From NCBI GenBank assembly GCA_027022125.1, contig JALVZI010000010.1, positions 1-5,372 on the forward strand: a stretch of 5,372 nt of DNA. The letters run 5' to 3'. Position 1 is the first letter of the stretch, and every line of letters starts with the position of its first letter. The DNA is from Anaerolineae bacterium. GTDB taxonomy: Bacteria > Chloroflexota > Anaerolineae > 4572-78. Below the pieces are notes generated by a model. The model was not told the origin of the DNA, did not search any database, and saw only the letters and a program-made list of their open reading frames with translations. A program made the position numbers and the translations under genes. Of the stretch, positions 1 to 4,149 are shown in pieces.

Positions 1-504
1 CACACTCACCGCCAGCACGCTCATTTTCCCCGGTTTGGCGATAATGCGCTGTGCCACCTCTTTTTGGATGGTCAGCACGGTGCGGCGCGGCGGGTACTCT
101 GCTTCCAGCAAATGGCGAATGATGCCCGATGTGATGTAATACGGCACATTTGCCACCACCACATAATCGTCGCCGGGCGAAAAATCGGGCAGATTGTCTG
201 CCAGCACGGCGGCGGGTTCCACCGACAGAATATCCGCCTGCACCAGCCGAAAATTCGGCGCGGAAATTTCCGCGCGCAGCACGCGCACCATATCCGCGTC
301 CACCTCCACCGACACCACCGCGCGGGCGGCTGCGGTGAGCGGCACGGTCAGCGCGCCCAGTCCGGGTCCGATTTCCAGCACGGTATCGGCGGGAGTCAGG
401 TCGGCAGCGGCGATGATTTTCCGCAGATGGTTGGGGTCGGTCAGAAAATTTTGCCCCAGCCCTTTTTTCGGGCGCAAATTATATTTTTGCAGTAAATTGG
501 TCAT
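1..504 (-). CDS. rsmA (ksgA): 16S rRNA (adenine-N6,N6)-dimethyltransferase RsmA/KsgA, C-terminal part cut off by the window
   Basis: This enzyme dimethylates two adjacent adenines in the 3'-terminal hairpin of 16S rRNA, using S-adenosylmethionine, during late assembly of the small ribosomal subunit. The first 168 residues are visible; family members are usually about 260-290 long. The N-terminus has the family signature KKGLGQNFL (residues 13-21). The Rossmann SAM-binding loop is LEIGPGLG (43-50), followed by the acidic strand end VEVD (66-69). The catalytic motif IV is NVPYYI (119-124), where many homologues have NLPY, and QKEVAQRI follows (147-154). ATG at 504 is the only usual start before an in-frame stop at 553-555, and it fits the length of homologues' N-termini. 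No Shine-Dalgarno sequence precedes it; the upstream bases are a direct repeat. It lies 57 bp after the 3D-domain gene and is probably co-transcribed with it, as in the yabE/rpfB-ksgA neighbourhoods known elsewhere. Confidence 0.96.
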   Translation of the reverse strand, partial: MTNLLQKYNLRPKKGLGQNFLTDPNHLRKIIAAADLTPADTVLEIGPGLGALTVPLTAAARAVVSVEVDADMVRVLRAEISAPNFRLVQADILSVEPAAVLADNLPDFSPGDDYVVVANVPYYITSGIIRHLLEAEYPPRRTVLTIQKEVAQRIIAKPGKMSVLAVSV

Positions 505-507
505 TCG

Positions 508-547
508 CCATTCGCTATTCGAAAACTCACCATTCGCTATTCGAAAA
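508..547. repeat. Two 18-bp direct repeats between the 3D gene and ksgA
   Basis: The 18-base word CCATTCGCTATTCGAAAA occurs at 508-525 and again, identically, at 530-547, a period of 22. Shorter pieces of the same word flank it: CATTCGCCATTCG at 502-514, which includes the ksgA start codon, and AATTCG at 548-553. The repeat fills most of the 57-bp gap and takes the place where a ribosome binding site for ksgA would be expected. It looks like a short intergenic word repeat and not a coding or structured element; the only palindrome inside it is TTCGAA. Confidence 0.85.
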
Positions 548-561
548 ATTCGTCACTCAAC

Positions 562-2082
562 TCAGCGTTCCTGCGGAAATTGCGGCAGCACATACCGAAT
601 TTTATCCCAGCGCGGGATGGGCGTTTCCACATACACATCCACCCAAGTGTACCACAGCGGCGGACTGTCTTCATCAAAACCCAAATCGATATGCTTGCCC
701 TTGATGGCGCCGCCGGTATCGCCGGCGACGGCTTCGCCATAACCGGGCACATACACTTTCGACCACAGTGGCACAACACTGGGGTCAACCGCCACCACCC
801 CGTACCCCGCCTGCAATCCGGTGCGGGTAATGCCATACGCGGGATGGTCTTTACTTTTGCCCGATGTCGCTGCAGAATATGAGGTTGCCAGCATACGGAT
901 TTTGCGCCAGTATTCAATTTCGCCATCGGGCGTTTGCAGCGTGCGCACGACGATATTTGTGCCATAGACGATAACTTTATCGGCGGGTTCCTGCGCCAGC
1001 CACGTCTCTTCCGTCTGCCGGAAAACCTCTTTCCCGTTTTCATACCGCACGCGGGTGCGGGTTTTGGTTATGCCCTGCTGCCCCGGCTGCCGAACTTCCT
1101 GCCGGTCAATTTCCAGATTGGGGTCGGGCATATAAATAACCTCAAAATCGGTGGTTTCCTGTTCAATTTCCAGCGATTCCGTCACTCGCACAATTTCGAT
1201 GGTCTTTCCGGCGGGAAGGGGCGCATTTTCAGCGGGGCGGGTGTAATCCTGACCGACCAGCATCACCCCTTCCTGCGCCAACACTCCGCCGACGGTTGCG
1301 GCGCGGGTGCGGGTTTTGACGCGCTTGCCATCCACCGCAATTTCCACCGGCACCGACCGCTCGATGGTGATGGTGGTATCGGGGGCAAGTGGCGCGCTGA
1401 GCGGTGGGGTGATGGTGTCGCCTTCAAAAACGGGAACGTTTTGCGCGACCAGCACATCGCCGACGGTTTGAGCGGTGGTGAAAATGGTTTTCGCCCGACC
1501 GCCGTCATCAATAGTGACCGGCACAGCGCGGTGGAGCGTCAATTGCACGGGCTGGGGGCGCATGGCAGCGATGCGGGTGCTCAACGGGGCAAAACGTCCC
1601 GTTTCCGGCACGATGGTGGTCGGCAGGGGTTTGTCCGCCTGCCAGCGCGAACCATCCACAAAAATATCATCGGCGGGGGAAACGGCGACACCCCGCTCGG
1701 CGAAAATTTCGGCGGGGGTTTGGGCGTGTGTCAGCAGGTTGAGGGGCGTTTTGCCCGCGCCCACATCCAGCCGCACCGGACGTGCCAACGAAATTTCGAT
1801 GGTGTGGTCGGCGGGCAGACCGCTGTTTCGCGCCAAATTCAAGCTATCCTGCGGCGCAAGCACGATGCCCGTTTGCGCCAGCACAGTATCAACCGTCAGA
1901 CGGTGGGTTCGGGTGTGAAAGGGTTCGCCGTTAACGATGATGGTGACCGGTTGCGCGGTTTGGTTGTACCACAGCAACAGTGCCGCCAGCGCGATGACGG
2001 TCGCCAGCGCGGTGGCAATTCGCCCGGAAAAGGGAGGCTTGCGAATCGGTTGGATGGTTGCGCGTTCTTCTGTTATCTGCAC
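562..2082 (-). CDS. Membrane-anchored cell-wall protein with DUF348 repeats, G5 domain and C-terminal 3D (MltA-like) domain; YabE/RpfB-type
   Basis: Probably a peptidoglycan-remodelling enzyme working outside the membrane. From GTG at 2082 the product has 506 residues: a short basic cytoplasmic N-terminus, one membrane anchor (about 22-39), four DUF348 ubiquitin-like repeats (about 46-87, 102-143, 188-228, 245-286), a G5 domain (about 302-375) and a 3D domain (about 395-486). The three aspartates that name the 3D domain are in VAVDP (D433), AGDTGG (D455) and HIDLGF (D466). The second DUF348 copy is diverged and a 45-residue linker follows it. An ATG at 2169 is open in the same frame, but that start would run through the SRP RNA 3' arm and its terminator, so it is rejected. 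GTG 2082 has only a weak GGA upstream and is the best remaining choice before the anchor. Family members include B. subtilis YabE (3D end) and actinobacterial RpfB (same front domains, different catalytic end), both encoded near ksgA. Domain identity is firm; the substrate is inferred. Confidence 0.92.
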   Translation of the reverse strand: MQITEERATIQPIRKPPFSGRIATALATVIALAALLLWYNQTAQPVTIIVNGEPFHTRTHRLTVDTVLAQTGIVLAPQDSLNLARNSGLPADHTIEISLARPVRLDVGAGKTPLNLLTHAQTPAEIFAERGVAVSPADDIFVDGSRWQADKPLPTTIVPETGRFAPLSTRIAAMRPQPVQLTLHRAVPVTIDDGGRAKTIFTTAQTVGDVLVAQNVPVFEGDTITPPLSAPLAPDTTITIERSVPVEIAVDGKRVKTRTRAATVGGVLAQEGVMLVGQDYTRPAENAPLPAGKTIEIVRVTESLEIEQETTDFEVIYMPDPNLEIDRQEVRQPGQQGITKTRTRVRYENGKEVFRQTEETWLAQEPADKVIVYGTNIVVRTLQTPDGEIEYWRKIRMLATSYSAATSGKSKDHPAYGITRTGLQAGYGVVAVDPSVVPLWSKVYVPGYGEAVAGDTGGAIKGKHIDLGFDEDSPPLWYTWVDVYVETPIPRWDKIRYVLPQFPQER

Positions 2083-2091
2083 GGAAAGTCC

Positions 2092-2126
2092 ACAAAAAAC
2101 ACAAAAGCGGGTCAAAACTGACCCGC
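2092..2126 (-). terminator. Rho-independent terminator of the tRNA-SRP RNA unit
   Basis: On the minus strand GCGGGTCA (2126-2119) pairs perfectly with TGACCCGC (2114-2107) around a four-base loop. It is followed by an interrupted U tract (TTTTGTGTTTTTT, ending about 2092). It begins 17 bases after the closing helix of the SRP RNA and ends ten bases before the GTG of the 3D-domain gene, so it separates stable-RNA transcription from the protein genes. Confidence 0.9.
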
Positions 2127-2142
2127 CCGTTGTGCAGTGATG

Positions 2143-2295
2143 ATTGAGATGCCGGCAACCGAATAGCACCAGCCAGGTACCCCTGTGTCACCCGGAAGGA
2201 ACCACTTATGGCTGCTACCTCTCGGTCCTGACCAGATTCGCGGGTTTCCGCCGCACAGGACCCACCCGATGCTACCCGGATACCGGCATCTCAAT
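2143..2295 (-). ncRNA. ffs: Signal recognition particle RNA (4.5S-like, no Alu domain)
   Basis: This is the RNA scaffold that binds Ffh and FtsY to target nascent membrane and secreted proteins. The conserved domain IV hairpin lies at 2210-2233. On the minus strand it reads GGTCAGG, then ACC, a GAGA tetraloop (GNRA), GGT, and AGCAGCC. Compared with the common UCC/GGA stem this is a compensated ACC/GGU change, so the pairing is kept. CATAAGTGGTTCC follows, as is usual in bacterial SRP RNAs. The ends close with a 13-bp perfect helix, ATTGAGATGCCGG with CCGGCATCTCAAT (2283-2295 with 2143-2155). Inside it CCGGGTAGCATC pairs with GGTGCTATTCGG through several G-U pairs, giving one long rod. At 153 nt it is longer than the 114-nt E. 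coli RNA but lacks the Alu domain of the roughly 270-nt Bacillus type. Ends are set by the helix and may differ by a few bases. Confidence 0.93.
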
Positions 2296-2304
2296 TGGTA
2301 AAAA

Positions 2305-2393
2305 TGGCGGAGAGGGCGGGATTCGAACCCGCGAGGCTTTTACACCTACACGATTTCCAATCGTGCGCACTAGACCAACTATGCGACCTCTCC
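2305..2393 (-). tRNA. tRNA-Ser(GGA), CCA end encoded
   Basis: A class II tRNA of 89 nt including CCA. The acceptor stem GGAGAGG pairs perfectly with CCTCTCC, with a G discriminator as expected for serine. The D arm holds AGTTGGT. The anticodon stem CACGA/TCGTG encloses the loop TTGGAAA, with anticodon GGA (plus-strand 2356-2358) reading UCC and UCU. A long variable arm (AGG paired with CCT) follows, then the T arm GCGGG-TTCGAAT-CCCGC. CCA is genomic (2305-2307). The SRP RNA begins nine bases after the 3' end, so the two are probably cut from one transcript. Confidence 0.97.
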
Positions 2394-2403
2394 CGGACAA
2401 TTC

Positions 2404-2467
2404 AAAATTAAAAATGCAAAATGTAAAATTGGATTTTCTCCACTTTTAATTTTACATTTTTAATTTT
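2404..2467. repeat. AT-rich imperfect inverted repeat between the two serine tRNAs
   Basis: AAAATTAAAAATG (2404-2416) is the exact reverse complement of 2455-2467, and TAAAATT (2424-2430) of 2448-2454. This gives a 20-bp stem with a seven-base bulge (2417-2423, CAAAATG, itself a partial copy of the arm) and a 17-base loop. There is no GC-rich stem followed by a U run, so it is not an ordinary terminator. It has no coding content. It could be a small non-autonomous element or a processing hairpin in the tRNA precursor; neither can be shown from the sequence. Confidence 0.8.
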
Positions 2468-2481
2468 TCACTGCCTTTCAG

Positions 2482-2570
2482 CGGGAAGGGTGGGATTCGA
2501 ACCCACGGTGGACGTAAACGCCCACAACGGTTTTCGAGACCGCCCCGTTCAACCACTCCGGCACCTTCCC
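2482..2570 (-). tRNA. tRNA-Ser(CGA), CCA end not encoded
   Basis: A class II tRNA of 89 nt up to the discriminator base. The acceptor stem GGGAAGG pairs with CCTTCCC, with discriminator G. The D arm CCGGAGTGGTTGAACGGG is typical of bacterial serine tRNAs. The anticodon stem GCGGT/ACCGT (one G-U pair) encloses CTCGAAA, with anticodon CGA (plus-strand 2534-2536) reading UCG. A long variable arm (GTGGGCG, TTTA, CGTCCAC) and the T arm GTGGG-TTCGAAT-CCCAC follow. The bases after the discriminator are CTG, so CCA must be added by the nucleotidyltransferase. It is the first gene after the promoter at 2587-2615. Confidence 0.97.
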
Positions 2571-2586
2571 CCAAAATCGACTGCCG

Positions 2587-2615
2587 ATTATAGCATGGGG
2601 ACGGGCTGCGGGCAA
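2587..2615 (-). promoter_or_regulatory. Sigma-70-type promoter of the tRNA-Ser / SRP RNA unit
   Basis: On the minus strand there is TTGCCC (2615-2610), a 17-bp spacer, and a perfect TATAAT (2592-2587). The -10 is preceded by TG one base away, giving an extended -10. The expected start near 2580 is about ten bases before the 5' end of tRNA-Ser(CGA). No comparably good promoter is seen between the two tRNAs or before the SRP RNA, so this one probably drives all three. Confidence 0.85.
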
Positions 2616-2682
2616 ACTTTCTGTCCCATTCCCAACTACAACCGGCAGTAGCCCAATGTGTGTCAGATGACCCGTTACAGAA

Positions 2683-3051
2683 CTATGCGGCTATTTTCCG
2701 ATGGTTCAGCCACCAATCTACCAAAAAGAGCAGACCGGGGGCGGCAACCAGCAGCAGGTATGGTCCACGCGGTAGATTTCCGCGCAGCAACCACACGCCA
2801 ATATAGAATGCCACCACAGATACAATTGTCACCAGCGCGCCGGGGAGTTCCGTTTTCCAAGCGATAATCATACCCGCCGCCACCCCAACGGGGAAAAACA
2901 GCATCAGCACGGCTTCAACAAAATTCGGCAGCGGCGCAGATGGAACCAGCAATTCACCGATAAACATCGTCAGCAAAAATACAATGCTCAACGCGCTCCA
3001 AATGCGGGCAACCCAGCATAACGGGGTCTGTCCTTGAAATTTTGCAGTCAT
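2683..3051 (-). CDS. Small four-helix integral membrane protein of unknown function
   Basis: The product has 122 residues and four predicted membrane segments (about 13-34, 45-65, 69-89 and 96-114) joined by short loops, with basic ends (NHRK near the C-terminus). No catalytic or metal-binding motif is visible. Its WVARIW start, P-rich second helix and final LxxLxDWWL helix resemble small four-helix DUF proteins I have seen in environmental bacteria (possibly the DUF7670 type), but I cannot confirm a family. Two adjacent ATG codons exist; GGAGG lies seven bases before the one at 3051 and four before the one at 3054, so 3051 is preferred. The frame stays open up to 3510, but that part overlaps the metallophosphoesterase and has no support. 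It has its own promoter, and no clear terminator lies between it and the tRNA promoter. Confidence 0.85.
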   Translation of the reverse strand: MTAKFQGQTPLCWVARIWSALSIVFLLTMFIGELLVPSAPLPNFVEAVLMLFFPVGVAAGMIIAWKTELPGALVTIVSVVAFYIGVWLLRGNLPRGPYLLLVAAPGLLFLVDWWLNHRKIAA

Positions 3052-3058
3052 CATATCA

Positions 3059-3063
3059 CCTCC
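3059..3063 (-). promoter_or_regulatory. Strong Shine-Dalgarno of the small membrane protein
   Basis: The minus strand reads GGAGGTGAT directly before ATGATG, a near-complete match to the anti-Shine-Dalgarno end of 16S rRNA. It decides the start in this frame and rules out the long upstream extension. It is the best ribosome binding site in the window. Confidence 0.9.
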
Positions 3064-3108
3064 AATTTTTGATGACAGCGACGCGGACAGTAATGTTTTT
3101 CTATTTAA

Positions 3109-3117
3109 ATTATACCA
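3109..3117 (-). promoter_or_regulatory. Extended -10 promoter of the small membrane protein gene
   Basis: The minus strand reads TG, G, TATAAT (3117-3109), a full extended -10 element. No good -35 hexamer is found at 16-18 bp spacing, which extended -10 promoters tolerate. Transcription would begin near 3102, giving a leader of about 50 nt that ends in the strong Shine-Dalgarno. Confidence 0.75.
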
Positions 3118-3168
3118 CAAATCCGCGGTAATTTGGAGTCTTTTGCAGATCTGAATACTTACGTTCAG

Positions 3169-3190
3169 CAAATGACAGAGGACAAATGAC
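3169..3190. repeat. Short direct repeat downstream of the metallophosphoesterase gene
   Basis: CAAATGAC occurs at 3169-3176 and 3183-3190, a period of 14, just after the metallophosphoesterase stop codon. The rest of the 3055-3202 gap holds the promoter and leader of the small membrane protein. No terminator hairpin is seen there. An 8-base repeat alone could be chance. Confidence 0.5.
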
Positions 3191-3202
3191 CAACAGCAAA
3201 AT

Positions 3203-4054
3203 TTATGCCAGCGAAATGAGGTAATCATCCACCGCCTGCGCCATCGAAAGATGCCCGGCAAGCACCGGTGTTTCGTAATGTTTGGTCCACACATACAATA
3301 GCGACCGCGCGCTGCGCAGTTCGGCGAGCATAACTTGCGTGAGGGGGCCACCTTCTTCCATAAAACCGGTCTGCCAAAAATCGTGCTCGGCTTGCTGCAG
3401 GTCATACGCCACCCGCCGAATCTCGGCGCGCCAGTTGCCGTCATCCCATGTGATGCGCCCATATGCCGCGCGGGTATCGCCGTCAAACGGCAGCCCCACC
3501 GACCCGACATTCACCACCAGCGTGCTGTCCACGCGACGGATGAGCGGTCGGTGGGTGTGACCCACGCAAAACACCGCGGCAGACGGCGCAATTTGGGTGC
3601 GCAGCGTGTCATCGCTGGTTTCGGGATAGATGCCATCGCGGTTGCCGCGCATCGAGGCGTGCACAATATACAGTTCGCTGCCGTCGGGCGCAGAAACGGT
3701 TTGCGAAAATGGCAACGCCTCCATTTCAGACAGTTCGGGGAAAAGTTTTTTCGCCGTCCAATAAACGGGGCGGAGAAAATCGTATTGGCGGGGATTGATG
3801 GGGGTACAGTGGGAATTTTGCAGTTGGCGAGCAAGTTTCGCCACAAATTCCTCGTGGTTCCCGCTGAGCGCCAGCCAGCCATCGTTTTCAACTTTTGCCT
3901 GCACAAAATCGAAACACTCTTTCGGGCGGGGACCGCGATTGACAATATCTCCGGCAACCACAATTTTATCGGCTTGCCAAGTTTCAATATCCGCCATCAC
4001 AGCGTGCAACGCGACCAGATTTGCATGAATATCGGCAATTACGGCTACTTTCAC
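3203..4054 (-). CDS. Calcineurin-like metallophosphoesterase (YfcE/MJ0936-like family)
   Basis: A predicted cytoplasmic dimetal phosphoesterase of 283 residues; there is no signal peptide. The family's metal ligands are all present in order: DIH (D8, H10), GDIVNRGP (D36), GNHEE (N66, H67), VHAS (H132) and GHTHRP (H166, H168), followed by NVGSVGLP (182-189). The region after about 215 is an extra C-terminal helical part. Substrates in this family range from phosphodiesters and dinucleotides to phosphoproteins, and the sequence does not decide between them. Start choice: GTG 4054 has GGAG (4063-4066) eight bases upstream and places the first metal motif at residue 8, as in homologues. A TTG at 4069 in the same frame would begin against the terminator U tract and lacks a ribosome site. 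It has its own promoter (4106-4134), so it is probably not dependent on feoB. Confidence 0.93.
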   Translation of the reverse strand: MKVAVIADIHANLVALHAVMADIETWQADKIVVAGDIVNRGPRPKECFDFVQAKVENDGWLALSGNHEEFVAKLARQLQNSHCTPINPRQYDFLRPVYWTAKKLFPELSEMEALPFSQTVSAPDGSELYIVHASMRGNRDGIYPETSDDTLRTQIAPSAAVFCVGHTHRPLIRRVDSTLVVNVGSVGLPFDGDTRAAYGRITWDDGNWRAEIRRVAYDLQQAEHDFWQTGFMEEGGPLTQVMLAELRSARSLLYVWTKHYETPVLAGHLSMAQAVDDYLISLA

Positions 4055-4071
4055 TCTTTCTTCTCCCAAAT

Positions 4072-4105
4072 AAAAACACCCGCCAAACGGTTCGGGCAGG
4101 TGTTT
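4072..4105 (-). terminator. Rho-independent terminator after feoB
   Basis: On the minus strand AAACACC (4105-4099) pairs with GGTGTTT (4080-4074). The stem continues, after one mismatch, with GCC (4097-4095) and GGC (4084-4082) around a ten-base loop. TTTTTATTT follows directly. It lies 44 bases after the feoB stop codon. The U tract reaches close to the ribosome binding site of the next gene. Confidence 0.82.
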
Positions 4106-4134
4106 AGTATAGTTTCGGCAGGAATGACTGTCAA
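4106..4134 (-). promoter_or_regulatory. Strong sigma-70-type promoter of the metallophosphoesterase gene
   Basis: On the minus strand there is a perfect TTGACA (4134-4129), a 17-bp spacer, and TATACT (4111-4106, five of six consensus bases). The predicted start near 4099 falls at the end of the first arm of the feoB terminator, so the new transcript would lack most of that arm. The leader would be about 45 nt. Confidence 0.85.
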
Positions 4135-4149
4135 ATTATGGCGAATGGT

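Noticed and set aside
934..2121. A 395-codon open frame on the plus strand
   Set aside because: It is fully antisense to the 3D-domain gene, whose domains and motifs are clear. The frame is open because of the G+C-rich codon pattern; its His/Gly/Arg-rich translation has no recognisable domain.
2192..2200. CCGGAAGGA on the plus strand, which resembles the SRP RNA loop motif
   Set aside because: The bases around it do not form the domain IV hairpin on the plus strand. The full motif with GNRA loop and AGCAGCC is on the minus strand.
2394..2440. A possible promoter for tRNA-Ser(GGA), TTTACA near the inverted repeat
   Set aside because: The best -10 candidate at 17 bp (TGAATT) matches only three of six positions, and the AT-rich repeat produces such matches by chance.
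2144..2449. A 101-codon open frame on the plus strand
   Set aside because: It is antisense to the SRP RNA and tRNA-Ser(GGA), both certain from structure.
2616..2682. A terminator for the small membrane protein gene
   Set aside because: Only a four-base CTAC/GTAG stem without a U run is present, which is not enough.
3055..3510. Upstream extension of the small membrane protein frame to 3510
   Set aside because: It overlaps the metallophosphoesterase in another frame, and the strong Shine-Dalgarno at 3059-3063 marks the true start.
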